From Methylocaldum marinum (lineage in GTDB: Bacteria; Pseudomonadota; Gammaproteobacteria; Methylococcales; Methylococcaceae), in contig NZ_AP017928.1 in NCBI RefSeq assembly GCF_003584645.1, positions 1,390,981-1,454,980 on the forward strand: a stretch of 64,000 nucleotides of DNA, read 5' to 3'. Positions within the stretch are counted from its first letter, which is position 1, and every line of letters starts with the position of its first letter. Made by a program: the position numbers and the translations under genes. The notes under the pieces are model-generated. The model was not told the DNA's origin and made no database searches. It saw nothing but the letters and a program-made list of their open reading frames with translations. Shown here piece by piece: positions 26,449 through 37,168 of this stretch.

Positions 26449-26468
26449 TCTCTCCTCGTTCGCTTCAG

Positions 26469-26497
26469 TTAACTCAAAAAATACCGCGCATTATAAT
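26469..26497 (+). promoter_or_regulatory. epmB promoter with palindromic -10 shared with efp side
   Basis: TTAACT (26469-26474), 17 bases, then TATAAT (26492-26497) point toward epmB. The surrounding CATTATAATG is its own reverse complement, so the same bases also read TATAAT toward efp. The efp-side -35 is weak. Confidence 0.55.
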
Positions 26498-26528
26498 GTA
26501 GCGCTTTGTCCCAGGAAAACTTATCTCT

Positions 26529-27509
26529 ATGAAAACGTCCTGGCAGATGGCGTTGGCCGACTCTTTTACCAAGCCCGCCGACCTTCTGGCCTTCCTGGAA
26601 TTGGATGAAATCCATAGACCGGAATTCCGGCAGGCCACGGATCGTTTTTCGTTTCGCGTAACGCAGAGTTATGCACAGCGCATGGCCAAGGGCAATCCGC
26701 ACGACCCGCTCTTGCTCCAGGTATTGCCCGACGTTCGTGAACTCATCGAGCATCCGAACTTTGCAAACGATCCGGTAGGAGACTTAAAGGCTGCCGCCGC
26801 CCCCGGAGTGCTGCAGAAATACCAAGGGCGGATCCTGCTCATCACGACAGGCGCCTGCGCCATTCACTGTCGCTATTGCTTCAGACGCAATTTTCCGTAT
26901 GACGGGAACGCAATCGGCAAACAGCAGGAGCAGAATGCTCTCGATGTCATTCGCCGTGACCGAACCCTTAATGAAGTGATATTCAGCGGCGGCGATCCAC
27001 TGGTGCTGAGTGACGAACGCTTGGGACAGATGATCAGAAAAATTGGGGAGATACCACACATCAGGCGGCTCCGAATACACACCCGGCTACCCATCGTTCT
27101 TCCCTGCCGCATCACGACCGAGCTTATCGCAGCGCTGACCGCCACCCACCTGAATAGCGTGATCGTGATTCACGCCAACCACCCGAACGAGTTCAATCAT
27201 GAGGTAAGTGTTGCGCTGCGGACGCTTCGGAAATCCGGCATGTCATTGCTCAACCAAACGGTGTTGCTCAAGGACGTCAACGACGATACCGACGTCCTCG
27301 TCGGGCTCAGTGAAGCGCTTTTCGAAAACGGAGTGCTGCCGTATTACCTGCATCTGTTGGACAAGGCCCGGGGAACCAGCCACTTCGACCTGTCGACAGA
27401 AGAGGCGCTGAAGATTTACCGAACCCTACGGAAGTCGCTACCCGGTTATTTGCTGCCGAAACTGGTCCGGGAGGAGGCGGGCCGACCGTACAAAACGCCG
27501 GTCGGATAA
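26529..27509 (+). CDS. epmB: EF-P beta-lysylation protein EpmB (lysine 2,3-aminomutase type)
   Basis: The 326-residue radical SAM protein has the cluster motif CAIHCRYC at residues 110-117 and the following FRRNFPY. It also carries IFSGGDPL (SAM binding), RIHTRLPIVLP and the PLP-binding region near LPKLVRE at the C-terminus. The length matches EpmB (about 340) rather than catabolic lysine aminomutases (over 400). It converts (S)-alpha-lysine to (R)-beta-lysine for EpmA. It is divergent from efp. Confidence 0.95.
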   Translation: MKTSWQMALADSFTKPADLLAFLELDEIHRPEFRQATDRFSFRVTQSYAQRMAKGNPHDPLLLQVLPDVRELIEHPNFANDPVGDLKAAAAPGVLQKYQGRILLITTGACAIHCRYCFRRNFPYDGNAIGKQQEQNALDVIRRDRTLNEVIFSGGDPLVLSDERLGQMIRKIGEIPHIRRLRIHTRLPIVLPCRITTELIAALTATHLNSVIVIHANHPNEFNHEVSVALRTLRKSGMSLLNQTVLLKDVNDDTDVLVGLSEALFENGVLPYYLHLLDKARGTSHFDLSTEEALKIYRTLRKSLPGYLLPKLVREEAGRPYKTPVG

Positions 27510-27574
27510 AACGTGAATAGCGCTGGAAAAAGCACGTCAGCGGAGCCGGAACTCCGCCGCGTAGGACCGTCGGT

Positions 27575-29650
27575 TTAATCGACGGCCTTCATGCTGAGAC
27601 GAACCCTGCCCTGACGATCGATTTCAAGGACCTTGACCTTGACGACATCGCCTTCGGATAGCTTATCGCTGACTTTTTCGACATGCTCGTCCGAAATCTG
27701 CGAAATATGGACCAGCCCATCCTTGCCCGGCAGAATCGTTACGAACGCGCCGAAATCCATCAGCCTTGCGACACGGCCTTCGTAAACTTTGCCGACCTCG
27801 ACTTCTGCCGTTATCGCTTCGATACGGCGACGTGCCTCCATGCCGGCTTCCTTGTCCACCGACGCCACTTTCACGACGCCGTCATCGCTGATGTCGATGC
27901 TGGCACCCGTTTCTTCGGTGATCGCGCGAATGGTCGCTCCGCCTTTGCCGATCACATCGCGAATCTTGCTCGGATCGATGGTGAAACTCATGATGCGAGG
28001 TGCGAAATCGGACATTTCCTTCCGGGGAGCCGGCAAAGCTTCGGCCATTCTCTCCAGGATATGCAAGCGTCCTTCTTTCGCCTGCTCGAGCGCCTGCCGC
28101 ATGATTTCAGGCGTGATCCCGTCGATCTTGATATCCATCTGCAAAGCGGTTACGCCATTGCTGGAGCCGGCAACCTTGAAATCCATATCGCCGAGGTGAT
28201 CTTCATCTCCCATGATGTCCGAAAGCACCGCGAACCGGTCGCCTTCTTTGATCAGGCCCATGGCTATCCCGGCCACCGGGGCCTTGGTCGGAACGCCTGC
28301 GTCCATCAGCGCCAGACTGGTTCCGCAAACCGACGCCATGGAACTGGAGCCGTTGGATTCGGTAATCTCGGATACGACGCGGATAACATACGGAAAATCT
28401 TCCGGCTTCGGCATGATGGCCTGGACACCGCGCTTCGCCAGTCTGCCATGCCCTATTTCGCGGCGTTTCGGTGCGCCGATGGGACCGATCTCTCCCACGC
28501 AGAAGGGAGGAAAATTGTAATGCAACATGAAGGATTCCTTATATTCCCCCTCTATCGCATCGATTAATTGTGCGTCGCGCCCGGTCCCCAGCGTGGCGAC
28601 CACCAGAGCCTGAGTCTCGCCGCGGGTGAAAAGAGCGGAACCATGTGTTCTCGGCAGAACGCCGGTACGTATCGTGATCGGACGTATAGTCTTCAGATCC
28701 CGACCGTCGATGCGCCTGGATTCATCCAGAATCCGCCAGCGGACCACATCCGATTCCAGCTTTTCCAGAGCGCCTCGAACCGCACTTTCGGCATAATTCC
28801 CGTCAGCGGTCAAAGCGTCTACCGTGCCTTTGCGAATCTCTCTGAGTTTCTGCTGCCGGACTTGCTTATCGGCAGTTTGATAGGCGTCTGCAATCCGCTC
28901 CGACGCCAGATCCTTCACCGCCTGATTGAGGGCTGTATTGACGGCAGGCGGTTCCCAGTTCCAAGACGTGGCGCCAACCGTCTCGGCCAGTTCGTGGATC
29001 GCCTTGATTGCCGCTTGCATATGCTCATGGCCGAACAACACGGCTCCGAGCATGATTTCTTCCGAGAGCATATCGGCTTCGGACTCGACCATCAAAACCG
29101 CTTTTTCGGTGCCGGCAACAACCAAATCCAGCTTTGAATGGTTAAGCATGGAACCGGAAGGATTGAGCACGAATTGCCCATCGATGTAACCGACACGCGC
29201 TGCACCGATCGGTCCCTGAAAAGGCATGCCCGAAAGCGCGAGAGCCGCGGACGCCCCCAACATCGACGGAATATCCGGGTCGACCTCGGGATTCAAAGAG
29301 AGAACCGTCGCGACAACCTGAACGTCGTTGGTGAATCCTTCCGGAAAAAGAGGGCGAATTGGCCGGTCGATCAGGCGTGCGGTGAGGGTCTCCTTCTCGC
29401 TCGGCCGCCCCTCTCGCTTAAAAAAGCCGCCGGGAATGCGGCCCGCCGCGTAGGCTTTTTCCTGATAGTTGACGGTCAGAGGAAAAAAATCAGTCTCGGG
29501 AGACGCTTCTTTCTCGCCGACCACGGTCACCAGCACCACGGTTCCGGCCATGTCCACCAGAACTGCAGCATCCGTCTGGCGCGCGATTTCGCCGGTCTCG
29601 AAGGTAACGAGATATTCGCCGTATTTGAACTGTTTCCGAATCGGATTCAC
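27575..29650 (-). CDS. pnp: Polynucleotide phosphorylase
   Basis: The 691-residue protein has two RNase PH domains, the second with [13 protein letters not shown] and [10 protein letters not shown]. At the end are a KH domain ([22 protein letters not shown]) and an S1 domain ([20 protein letters not shown]). It degrades RNA phosphorolytically and is part of the degradosome. The length is slightly short of the 711 of E. coli because the tail after S1 is missing. It follows rpsO by 26 bases, the conserved rpsO-pnp pair. In enterobacteria this leader is cleaved by RNase III and autoregulated; I did not find the specific stem. Confidence 0.97.
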   Translation of the reverse strand: MNPIRKQFKYGEYLVTFETGEIARQTDAAVLVDMAGTVVLVTVVGEKEASPETDFFPLTVNYQEKAYAAGRIPGGFFKREGRPSEKETLTARLIDRPIRPLFPEGFTNDVQVVATVLSLNPEVDPDIPSMLGASAALALSGMPFQGPIGAARVGYIDGQFVLNPSGSMLNHSKLDLVVAGTEKAVLMVESEADMLSEEIMLGAVLFGHEHMQAAIKAIHELAETVGATSWNWEPPAVNTALNQAVKDLASERIADAYQTADKQVRQQKLREIRKGTVDALTADGNYAESAVRGALEKLESDVVRWRILDESRRIDGRDLKTIRPITIRTGVLPRTHGSALFTRGETQALVVATLGTGRDAQLIDAIEGEYKESFMLHYNFPPFCVGEIGPIGAPKRREIGHGRLAKRGVQAIMPKPEDFPYVIRVVSEITESNGSSSMASVCGTSLALMDAGVPTKAPVAGIAMGLIKEGDRFAVLSDIMGDEDHLGDMDFKVAGSSNGVTALQMDIKIDGITPEIMRQALEQAKEGRLHILERMAEALPAPRKEMSDFAPRIMSFTIDPSKIRDVIGKGGATIRAITEETGASIDISDDGVVKVASVDKEAGMEARRRIEAITAEVEVGKVYEGRVARLMDFGAFVTILPGKDGLVHISQISDEHVEKVSDKLSEGDVVKVKVLEIDRQGRVRLSMKAVD

Positions 29651-29676
29651 GATAATACCTTTCGCCGGGTGAACAA

Positions 29677-29946
29677 CTATTTACGCAGGCCCAACCGTTC
29701 GATCAAAGTGCGATAACGGTTGGAGTCTTTGCTCTTGAGATAGTCCAGCAATTTGCGACGCCGATTGACCAAGCGCAATAGACCGCGACGGGAATGGTGA
29801 TCTTTCTTGTGCTTGACGAAGTGAGGGGTAAGGTGGTTGATCCTGGCGGTGAGCAGCGCCACCTGGACTTCCGGAGAACCGGTATCGTTTGCCGCACGCT
29901 GATATTCCTGCATAACAGCGCTCTTGTCTGTCGTCTCAAAGGCCAT
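29677..29946 (-). CDS. rpsO: 30S ribosomal protein S15
   Basis: An 89-residue protein with the S15 sequence [57 protein letters not shown] precedes the ATG. S15 binds the 16S rRNA three-way junction and bridges the subunits. It has its own promoter at 29987-30016, inside the gap after truB, so rpsO-pnp can be expressed independently of the upstream genes. Confidence 0.98.
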   Translation of the reverse strand: MAFETTDKSAVMQEYQRAANDTGSPEVQVALLTARINHLTPHFVKHKKDHHSRRGLLRLVNRRRKLLDYLKSKDSNRYRTLIERLGLRK

Positions 29947-29986
29947 TTTTTTCTCCTGAATAACTGTTTGATTTAATGAACTCGGA

Positions 29987-30016
29987 ATTGTAACTTTAGC
30001 TCCGGATGCGTTTCAA
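29987..30016 (-). promoter_or_regulatory. rpsO promoter
   Basis: Read on the minus strand, TTGAAA (30016-30011) is followed after 18 bases by TACAAT (29992-29987), five of six consensus. It lies 41 bases before the rpsO start. Confidence 0.6.
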
Positions 30017-30062
30017 TTGAAAAGCCAGCCGGCACCAACCGATATGCCACCCGAGAGCTCTC

Positions 30063-30995
30063 TTAACAGGACAACTCCCGAACATTGTCCTGACCCACTT
30101 TGACGAGACGCCGCGGTGCCACGCGTCCGTCGCTTAGAATTTCGCCCACGCCGAGAAATACGGATTGTTTCACGTACAACCTGACCCACCCATCGTGGGG
30201 GGATCCGGAAACCCGAACGGCTTGACCTTTCCGTACGTAAAAACCCAGTTCGTCACTCAGTTGAACCGCAGGCATGGCCGATATGATGCGATCCATGGGC
30301 AGGAGCCGTTGCAGCAGTTCGCCTTCGTCCAGGGACTCTAAACTCTCAAGCGTGTGAGCCTCGGCGATTGACAGATTACCGACCCAGGTGCGTCTCAATT
30401 GCTCGACATGGCCGCCACAATCCAACGCTTTGCCGATATCCTCGGCCAAGGATCGAATATAGGTACCCTTCGAACACTCGACATCCAGTTCCAGGCTGGA
30501 CGAATCGAAATCCAGCAGCTTCAATTCGTAGATGACTATCCGCCGAGGCTCACGTTCTACCTCGATGCCTTGGCGAGCCAAATCATAAAGACGCCGCCCC
30601 TGATGCTTGAGCGCCGAGAACATGGGCGGAACCTGAAAAATCTCGCCACGAAAACCGGCCAGAACCCGCTCGAGAACATCCTCGCTCAATGGCGGCACGG
30701 TCCTGGTTTCGACAGTCTCGCCTTCGCAATCGCCGGTGAGCGTTGTCACCCCTAGCCTGACCTTCACCCGATAGCGCTTGTCCGTATTCAAGGCAAATCC
30801 GGACAACTTCGTCGCTTCGCCCAAGCAGATCGGAAGCAGCCCGCTGGCCAACGGATCAAGGCTACCGGTATGGCCGGCCTTGCGTGCCTTCAAAACCCGT
30901 TTGACCTTTTGCAGCGCCGCATTCGAGGTCATGCCTGTGGCTTTGTCCAACAGCAGGACACCATCGATGGAGCGTAGATCGTTGCGGCGGCTCAC
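30063..30995 (-). CDS. truB: tRNA pseudouridine-55 synthase
   Basis: A 310-residue protein with the TruB motifs GVLLLDKATGMTSN, GHTGSLDPLASGLLP (catalytic Asp in SLDPL) and CSKGTYIRSLAEDIG. A C-terminal PUA-like domain starts near residue 245. It forms pseudouridine 55 in the T-loop of most tRNAs. It follows rbfA by ten bases, the conserved infB-rbfA-truB order. Confidence 0.96.
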   Translation of the reverse strand: MSRRNDLRSIDGVLLLDKATGMTSNAALQKVKRVLKARKAGHTGSLDPLASGLLPICLGEATKLSGFALNTDKRYRVKVRLGVTTLTGDCEGETVETRTVPPLSEDVLERVLAGFRGEIFQVPPMFSALKHQGRRLYDLARQGIEVEREPRRIVIYELKLLDFDSSSLELDVECSKGTYIRSLAEDIGKALDCGGHVEQLRRTWVGNLSIAEAHTLESLESLDEGELLQRLLPMDRIISAMPAVQLSDELGFYVRKGQAVRVSGSPHDGWVRLYVKQSVFLGVGEILSDGRVAPRRLVKVGQDNVRELSC

Positions 30996-31005
30996 GAGTC
31001 TCTAC

Positions 31006-31371
31006 CTATTCGCCGTTTTTCGGCTCTTCATGCAACCGGTCCAGAAGCGCATTCATGCGCAAGCCGCGTTCGATCGAATCGTCATAAACGAAATGGATCT
31101 CGGGCATGGTACGCATGCGAACACGCTTGCCCAATTCACGACGAAGCATGGGAATCATGGTCGATAATAGCGCCACGCATTTTTCGGCCGGTTCCTTGGC
31201 ACCCAAAAAAGTCACGTAAACTTTGGCTACTGCAAGATCTCGGCTGACTACGGCATCGCTCACCGTGATCATCCCAAGGCGAGGTTCTTTCACTTCCGTC
31301 CGGATTAGATCCGCCAGTTCTCTCTGCAGCTGCGAGGCAACCCGGTCACTTCGCTTGAACTCTCTAGGCAT
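31006..31371 (-). CDS. rbfA: Ribosome-binding factor A
   Basis: A 121-residue KH-like protein beginning with KRSDRVASQLQRELADLIRTEVKEPRLGMITVSDAVVSRDLAVAKVYVTF, the RbfA signature. It assists late maturation of the 30S subunit around helix 1 of 16S rRNA and in cold adaptation. It lies 31 bases after infB and ten before truB. Length is slightly shorter than E. coli RbfA (133). Confidence 0.96.
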   Translation of the reverse strand: MPREFKRSDRVASQLQRELADLIRTEVKEPRLGMITVSDAVVSRDLAVAKVYVTFLGAKEPAEKCVALLSTMIPMLRRELGKRVRMRTMPEIHFVYDDSIERGLRMNALLDRLHEEPKNGE

Positions 31372-31402
31372 ACTATCTTAGACCGCCTCGATTCCGAATC
31401 GT

Positions 31403-34045
31403 CTAGCGTTGAACTTGCACTTTTTCAAAAACTTCGATCTGGTCGCCGACCTTGACATCGTTATAGTTCTTTATGCCCATACCGCATTCCATGCCGGCTT
31501 TCACTTCACCCACGTCTTCCTTGAAGCGGCGCAGAGAATCGAGCTGGCCTTCGAAAATAACCACATTGTCCCGTAATACGCGGATCGGCAGATTGCGCTT
31601 TACGTGCCCATCCACCACCATGCACCCGGCGATGGCGCCGAATTTCGGATGACGGAAGACATCTCGAACCTCCGCGACGCCGACGATCTGCTCCTTGAAC
31701 TCAGGCTCCAGCATTCCGCTGATCGATTTCTTGATCTCGTCGATCGCCTCGTAAATCACACTGTAATAGTGCAAATCGATGGCCCGCTCCTCGATGATCT
31801 TGCGCGCGCCTGCATCGGCCCGGACGTTGAACCCGATGATGATGGCGTTCGACGCCAGAGCCAGATTGGCATCGGATTCGTTGATGCCGCCGACACCGCC
31901 GGCAATGACCTTAACCTTGACCTTATCGGTCGAAAGATCCGTCAGTGAGGCTCTCAAAGCCTCAAGGCTACCTTGCACGTCGGCCTTGATGATGAGGTTC
32001 AGGTCCACGCTTTCTCCGCTTTCCATGCGCGAGAAGACGTCCTCGAGCTTGGTGGCCTGCTGCGCTGCCAATTTGCTGACACGCTGCTTTTCTTCACGGT
32101 GCAAGGCAATTTCACGTGCTTTGCGCTCGTCCGCGACGACGATGAATTCATCGCCGGCGTTTGGTGCGGCCGATAACCCTAATACCTCAACCGGCATCGA
32201 AGGTCCAGCTTCTTTCACCGCCTTGCCGTTTTCGTTGAACATCGCCCTTACCCTGCCGAATTCCACGCCGCACAAGATAAAATCGCCTTTCTTGAGCTGG
32301 CCCCGTTGTACCAGAATGTCCGCCACGGGCCCGCGTCCCTTCTCGAGCTTCGACTCCAATACCACTCCGCTGGCCGGTATATCGGATGGCGCCTTGAGCT
32401 CTAGAATCTCGGCTTGTATGAGTATGGCGTCCAGCAACGCGTCGATGCCCTGGCCGGTCTTCGCGGAGACATTCACGAACTGGGTTTCGCCGCCCCATTC
32501 TTCCGGAACCACATTGAGACCGGTGAGTTCTTGTTTTACCCGATCGGGGTCTGCTTCCGGCTTATCGACCTTGTTGACCGCCACCACCAAAGGAACGTTG
32601 GCGGCGCGGGAATGCTCCACGGCTTCGCGGGTTTGCGGCATGACGCCATCGTCGGCAGCCACCACCAGTACCACGATGTCGGTAACCTTGGCTCCGCGCG
32701 CGCGCATCGCGGTAAACGCGGCATGGCCAGGCGTATCCAGGAAGGTCACGGCGCCATGGTCGGTTTTGACCTGATACGCACCGATGTGCTGAGTAATGCC
32801 GCCGGCTTCACTGGCCGCGACCCGGCTCTTACGGATGTAGTCGAGCAAGGAGGTCTTGCCGTGGTCGACATGTCCCATGATGGTGACCACCGGGGCGCGC
32901 GGCAACTGTTCGACCTCTGCGGCTACCGACATGGTCGCCATGATTTCTGCTTCCAAAGCGTTCTCGACCTGAAGAATCGCCTTATGCCCCAGCTCTTCGA
33001 CGACCAAGGTCGCGGTATCCTGATCGAGCACCTGATTAATGGTGGCCATAACCCCCATGCCCATCAAGGTCTTGATGACTTCGGTCGCCTTGATGGACAT
33101 CCGCTGGGCAAGATCCGATACCGTGATGGACTCGGGAATGGCAACCTCGCGCACCATCGGGGCAGTTGGTTTCTCGAACCCATGTTTAGCTTCGGGAAGT
33201 GTAACCGCACCCCTCGTAACTTTGAGCTTCTTCTTTTTATCTTTTCTCGAATCGTCGATGCCGACGGGCTCACGGGCACCTTCGCCTCGCCCTTTTGGAC
33301 GTTCGGCCGCCGGTTTCTTTTTCGGACGTTTGGCTTCCTGCTCCAAATGACGCGGAAGCTCCACCTCTTTCCGCGCAGCCGGTGCAGCCGGTCTTTTGGG
33401 CGGCGGCGCTTCTGCCGCAGGCGCAGGCTGCTCACGTTTTTCTATGCTTGCTTCGTTTTCGGCGGCACGCTGCTGCTCTTCGGCAATGCGGCGAGCTTCC
33501 TCGCGCTGCCTTTCTTCTTCCGCTCGCTTCGCTTCTTCGAGCAGGCGCTGCTGTTCGGCCGCTCTCTCGGCTTCTTCGCGCTTCTTACGCTCTTCTTCTT
33601 CCAAAGCCTTGCGGCGGGCTTCTTCCTGTTGAGCACGCAAAGCTTCCTGAGCTTCGATCTCCCTTTGCTGTTCCTCGAGCGCCTGCCGTGCTCTTTCAAC
33701 TTCGGTGCGCCGCTCGCTCACCTCGGGAAGCTCGCTACGCTTGACATAAGTTCGCTTCTTGCGAACCTCCACGCTGATCGTCTTAACGCCTTTGCCGGGA
33801 ATCTTGCCCTGTTTGAGTTCGCTAACGGTCCGTCGCTGCAGCGTTACCCGCTTCGGCTCGGCCATTCCTCCCTCATTTCTACCGTGACTTTGCCGCAAGT
33901 AACTGAGAAACCTAAGTTTTTCAGTATCACTGAGAACATCGTCCGCATCGCTTTTTTCCAAACCAGCATCACCTAGCTGCGTAAGCAGCCGATCTACCGG
34001 AATGCCGACCACATCGGCGAGTTGCCGTACCGTCACATCGCTCAT
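31403..34045 (-). CDS. infB: Translation initiation factor IF-2
   Basis: The 880-residue protein has an IF2-N module at residues 1-50. A long charged Ala/Glu/Arg coiled linker follows at about 110-240, then a second IF2-N ([20 protein letters not shown]). The G domain carries [17 protein letters not shown] and NKVDK, and domains II-IV continue to residue 880. It delivers fMet-tRNA to the 30S subunit. In-frame start codons occur within the coding region, as in E. coli where shorter isoforms are made, but I cannot show their use. Two large antisense open frames here are compositional shadows. Confidence 0.97.
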   Translation of the reverse strand: MSDVTVRQLADVVGIPVDRLLTQLGDAGLEKSDADDVLSDTEKLRFLSYLRQSHGRNEGGMAEPKRVTLQRRTVSELKQGKIPGKGVKTISVEVRKKRTYVKRSELPEVSERRTEVERARQALEEQQREIEAQEALRAQQEEARRKALEEEERKKREEAERAAEQQRLLEEAKRAEEERQREEARRIAEEQQRAAENEASIEKREQPAPAAEAPPPKRPAAPAARKEVELPRHLEQEAKRPKKKPAAERPKGRGEGAREPVGIDDSRKDKKKKLKVTRGAVTLPEAKHGFEKPTAPMVREVAIPESITVSDLAQRMSIKATEVIKTLMGMGVMATINQVLDQDTATLVVEELGHKAILQVENALEAEIMATMSVAAEVEQLPRAPVVTIMGHVDHGKTSLLDYIRKSRVAASEAGGITQHIGAYQVKTDHGAVTFLDTPGHAAFTAMRARGAKVTDIVVLVVAADDGVMPQTREAVEHSRAANVPLVVAVNKVDKPEADPDRVKQELTGLNVVPEEWGGETQFVNVSAKTGQGIDALLDAILIQAEILELKAPSDIPASGVVLESKLEKGRGPVADILVQRGQLKKGDFILCGVEFGRVRAMFNENGKAVKEAGPSMPVEVLGLSAAPNAGDEFIVVADERKAREIALHREEKQRVSKLAAQQATKLEDVFSRMESGESVDLNLIIKADVQGSLEALRASLTDLSTDKVKVKVIAGGVGGINESDANLALASNAIIIGFNVRADAGARKIIEERAIDLHYYSVIYEAIDEIKKSISGMLEPEFKEQIVGVAEVRDVFRHPKFGAIAGCMVVDGHVKRNLPIRVLRDNVVIFEGQLDSLRRFKEDVGEVKAGMECGMGIKNYNDVKVGDQIEVFEKVQVQR

Positions 34046-34074
34046 TCTTTCAGCCCCTGCCCTGTCGAATCCTC

Positions 34075-35580
34075 TTAACCTTCAGCAAACCACGGTAAGC
34101 GAGCTGTCATGATCAAACGCGCAGCTCTCGCTTCGTCCATACCTTCAATCTCCAGCAATTCGTCGACCGATTGTTCGGCCAGATCCTCCATTGTTCTAAC
34201 GCCCCGCGCAGCAAGACGAAAAGCCGTTTCGCGGTCCATCCCTTCCATTTCCAGCAACTCCTTGGAGGGCTCTGAAGACTCAAACTCCTCCTCGTTTGCG
34301 ATCGCCTTTATCAGCAACGCGTCGCGTGCTCGATTTCGCAATTCCTCGACGATATCCTCGTCGAATTCCTCGATCTCCAATAGCTCCTTGGCCGGAACGT
34401 AAGCCAGTTCTTCGACAGTCGAAAATCCTTCTCTAACCAGGATTTCGGCAACGCTCTCGTCCACATCCAGCTGTTCCATGAATGACTGCATGAGTTTGCT
34501 CGTCTCCAGCTCGTTCTTCGCTTCCGCCTGGGAGGCCCCCATTACATTGAGTGTCCATCCGGTCAGCTCCGATGCAAGCCGCACATTCTGTCCACCGCGG
34601 CCGATGGCCTGAGACAGGTTTTCATCGGCAACGGCGATATCCATCGAATGCTTGTCTTCATCTACAACGATTGAGACGATTTCGGCCGGGGACATCGCAT
34701 TGATGACGAATTGAGCGTCATTCTCGTTCCACAAAATGATATCGATGCGTTCGCCGGCCAATTCGTTGGATACCGCCTGGACCCGGGAGCCGCGCATGCC
34801 CACGCAAGCCCCCACCGGGTCGAGCCGGAGATCATTGCTCTTTACGGCGACTTTCGCGCGAACACCGGGATCTCGAGCGGCCCCCTTGATTTCGATGACA
34901 CCCTCGCTGACTTCCGGAACTTCGAGCTTGAATAATGCAATCAAAAGCTCCGGTGCAGTTCGGCTGACGAACAACTGGGGACCGCGAGCCTCCTGACGTA
35001 CGGCTTTCAAATAGCCCCGCACACGATCGCCGGAACGAACCGCCTCGCGGGGTATCATCTCGTCCCTTGGAATGAAGGCTTCGACATTACCGCCCAAATC
35101 CAGATAGACATTGCCCCGCTCTACGCGCTTGACGACACCCGTGACGAGTTCGCCGACCCGGTTCTTATAAGCATCGACGACCTTGCGGCGCTCCGCCTCC
35201 CGCACTTTCTGCACGATAACCTGCTTCGCAGTCTGAGCGGCAATCCGTCCGAACTCGATGGACTCGATGGGCTGCTCGATATAATCCCCGACCTGAATTT
35301 CAGGCCGACTTTTTCTCGCCTCGTCCAAGGCAATCTCTATATCCGGATTTTCGACCCCCACTTCGTAGTCGGGGTTGAACTCGCAGACCAGCCAACGGCG
35401 AAAGGTCTCGTAGCCGCCGGTTTTCCGGTCTATTGCGACACGCACGTCGATCGCATTGTCGTGGCGCTTGATGGTTGCGGTGCGAAGCGCGTCTTCTATG
35501 GCGCCGAAAATGACTTCTTTATCAATGTCTTTCTCATTGGATACGACATCCACCACCAACAAGATTTCTTTATTCGCCAT
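34075..35580 (-). CDS. nusA: Transcription termination/antitermination factor NusA
   Basis: I chose the ATG complementing 35578-35580 ([17 protein letters not shown]), the usual NusA N-terminus; the frame is open further upstream into rimP. The 501-residue protein has the N-terminal RNA-polymerase binding domain, S1 ([22 protein letters not shown]), and two KH domains ([32 protein letters not shown]). It also has two acidic C-terminal repeats, typical of gammaproteobacterial NusA. The protein likely also autoregulates through the leader of this operon, as in E. coli. Confidence 0.97.
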   Translation of the reverse strand: MANKEILLVVDVVSNEKDIDKEVIFGAIEDALRTATIKRHDNAIDVRVAIDRKTGGYETFRRWLVCEFNPDYEVGVENPDIEIALDEARKSRPEIQVGDYIEQPIESIEFGRIAAQTAKQVIVQKVREAERRKVVDAYKNRVGELVTGVVKRVERGNVYLDLGGNVEAFIPRDEMIPREAVRSGDRVRGYLKAVRQEARGPQLFVSRTAPELLIALFKLEVPEVSEGVIEIKGAARDPGVRAKVAVKSNDLRLDPVGACVGMRGSRVQAVSNELAGERIDIILWNENDAQFVINAMSPAEIVSIVVDEDKHSMDIAVADENLSQAIGRGGQNVRLASELTGWTLNVMGASQAEAKNELETSKLMQSFMEQLDVDESVAEILVREGFSTVEELAYVPAKELLEIEEFDEDIVEELRNRARDALLIKAIANEEEFESSEPSKELLEMEGMDRETAFRLAARGVRTMEDLAEQSVDELLEIEGMDEARAARLIMTARLPWFAEG

Positions 35581-35596
35581 CGCTTCGTCCTTAGAT

Positions 35597-36049
35597 TTAA
35601 CTACCAAACTCAGGCGCCAGCCGCGCCTTTTCAATTGATTCAAACGGAATTTGCAAAGTTTCGCCGCCTTCCTCAATGAGGACCTTGCCGCCTTCCACTC
35701 CCGCCAGGTAAGCCTTGAAATTGCGGCGCCCGTCGATGGGACGGATGAGCTGCAAACGGGCCAGACTGCCCTTGAATCGCTCAAAGTGCTCCAACTTGGA
35801 AAGGGGCCGATCAAGACCTGGCGACGAAATCTCAAGCTGATACCGGCCCGGGATCGGGTCTTCTACATCGAGTACGCCGCTCAGTTGATAACTGACCCGC
35901 GTACAATCGTCGAGGGTAATCCCCGCATCGTTATCGATGTAAACTCTCAGCACCCGCCGGTGGGAGTCGAACTCTATACTGACCAGCTCATACCCCAAAC
36001 CGCTCACGACCGGCTCTATCAAACCCGCCAAACGCTCCTGCGGCTTCAT
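35597..36049 (-). CDS. rimP: Ribosome maturation factor RimP
   Basis: I chose the ATG at 36049 ([27 protein letters not shown]), which matches the family N-terminus and has ACGAGG six bases upstream. An in-frame ATG at 36073 directly abuts a terminator-like hairpin and has no ribosome-binding site. The 150-residue protein ends at the S15/RimP-type C-terminal beta domain. RimP is needed for 30S assembly. It heads the operon with nusA 16 bases downstream, as in most bacteria. Confidence 0.94.
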   Translation of the reverse strand: MKPQERLAGLIEPVVSGLGYELVSIEFDSHRRVLRVYIDNDAGITLDDCTRVSYQLSGVLDVEDPIPGRYQLEISSPGLDRPLSKLEHFERFKGSLARLQLIRPIDGRRNFKAYLAGVEGGKVLIEEGGETLQIPFESIEKARLAPEFGS

Positions 36050-36073
36050 TGAAACCTCGTAAATTTCACTCAT

Positions 36074-36096
36074 AAAAAATGGGCGCGACGGCCCAT
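36074..36096 (-). terminator. Terminator-like hairpin 2 in nus-operon leader
   Basis: On the minus strand ATGGGC (36096-36091) pairs with GCCCAT (36084-36079) across six bases and is followed immediately by six T (36079-36074). It sits 25 bases before the rimP start, inside the transcript from the promoter at 36198-36226. It should terminate or attenuate transcription unless antitermination occurs. Confidence 0.6.
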
Positions 36097-36123
36097 TCTT
36101 GTTCTATAGTTCCTTCAAAAACT

Positions 36124-36142
36124 AAAAAAGCCCCTATGGGGC
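36124..36142 (-). terminator. Terminator-like hairpin 1 in nus-operon leader
   Basis: On the minus strand GCCCC (36142-36138) pairs with GGGGC (36134-36130) across three bases, followed by six T (36129-36124). It is the first of two terminators in tandem between the promoter and rimP. Confidence 0.6.
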
Positions 36143-36197
36143 ATTCCTTTCAAAGGCGGGACAATTCTGTTCGAGCACCACTCGAATAACCCGCTGT

Positions 36198-36226
36198 TTA
36201 TAGGCGTATCCTAACACACATACAAT
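36198..36226 (-). promoter_or_regulatory. rimP-nusA-infB operon promoter
   Basis: On the minus strand TTGTAT (36226-36221), 17 bases, then TATAAA (36203-36198). Transcription would start near 36190, giving a leader of about 140 bases with an initial TTCGAG/CTCGAA hairpin and then the two terminators. Confidence 0.5.
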
Positions 36227-36329
36227 TGAATTTGAAATTTCTGTTCTCGTATTCCGACACCTATTGCCTATACCCAATCGATATTCGGGGGCGTACTATA
36301 AAAACATGCAACCAACACAGGAGCCCACG

Positions 36330-36704
36330 ATGCCTTTAACTCCCATGGATCTAGTAGCTGAAGCGAAGCGTCATATTAAGGAAGTCAATCTCGATGAAGC
36401 CGGCTCCCTGCTCGGCAAAGCTCTGGTACTGGATGTCCGCGAGCCGGCGGAGTTCGCACTTGGCGCTCTGCCTGGCGCGGTAAACATTCCTCGAGGTGTT
36501 TTGGAATTCAAGATCGACGGCCATCCGGCATTTCAAAATCGGCGCGACGCGGATATTCTCGTTTACTGTCAGACCGGAGGCCGTTCCGCGCTGGCAACCG
36601 AGTCGCTCAGAAAACTGGGTTACGAGAACGCCGTCAGCCTCGCGGGCGGTTTCAAGCTGTGGCAGGAGTCCGGGCAAGCGGTGGAATCCCCCTCTGTTTC
36701 CTAA
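36330..36704 (+). CDS. Rhodanese-like sulfurtransferase domain protein
   Basis: Start ATG 36330 is supported by CAGGAGC at 36317-36323. The 124-residue protein is one rhodanese domain with ALVLDVREPAEFALGALPGAVNIPRG and the active-site loop VYCQTGGRSA, the Cys being the persulfide carrier. Such single-domain proteins transfer sulfane sulfur or bind partners in the cytoplasm. The partner is unknown. It is followed six bases later by the Hsp15 gene, a probable short operon. Confidence 0.88.
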   Translation: MPLTPMDLVAEAKRHIKEVNLDEAGSLLGKALVLDVREPAEFALGALPGAVNIPRGVLEFKIDGHPAFQNRRDADILVYCQTGGRSALATESLRKLGYENAVSLAGGFKLWQESGQAVESPSVS

Positions 36705-36709
36705 GCCTT

Positions 36710-37132
36710 ATGGCGCGTAGTCGCAACCATGAGAATCATCCGCTCCCCGATGAGCGAATGCGCCTGGACAAATGGCTTTGGGCTGCGCGTTTTTTCAAAA
36801 CGCGCCAGCTGGCCATAGCTGCCATAAACGGCGGCAAAGTTCATTTGAATGGGCAACGCGCCAAGCCGGGAAAGGAAATCGGCATAGGTGCACGGCTCAA
36901 AATCAGCAAAGATCAGTTCACTTGGGACATAATCGTGCAAGCTTTATCGTCCCAACGCCGGCCGGCAGCCGAAGCTGCATTGCTTTATGAAGAGTCGCAG
37001 GAGAGCATTGAACAGCGTCAAGCCGAAGTTGCCCGGCGCCGAGAAGAAGGGTCGCTTGCTCTCCAGCCGGAGACCAGACCGAACAAAAAGGAGCGGCGCC
37101 AGATTCACCGTTTCAAGCGCGGCCCGGACTAA
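36710..37132 (+). CDS. hslR: Ribosome-associated heat-shock protein Hsp15
   Basis: Start ATG 36710 lies just after the rhodanese stop. The 140-residue protein has an N-terminal S4 RNA-binding domain (MRLDKWLWAARFFKTRQLAIAAINGGKVHLNG) and a basic C-terminal tail (NKKERRQIHRFKRG). Hsp15 binds free 50S subunits carrying nascent chains and helps recycle them. Length agrees with E. coli HslR (133). Confidence 0.93.
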   Translation: MARSRNHENHPLPDERMRLDKWLWAARFFKTRQLAIAAINGGKVHLNGQRAKPGKEIGIGARLKISKDQFTWDIIVQALSSQRRPAAEAALLYEESQESIEQRQAEVARRREEGSLALQPETRPNKKERRQIHRFKRGPD

Positions 37133-37168
37133 CGGCGAGAGCATTTTCCGAGTGGTTTTGTCTCCACG

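Noticed and set aside
31779..33976. Long open frames antisense to infB
   Set aside because: Low-complexity Ser/Phe/Leu-rich translations complementary to the charged linker and GTPase codons of IF-2.
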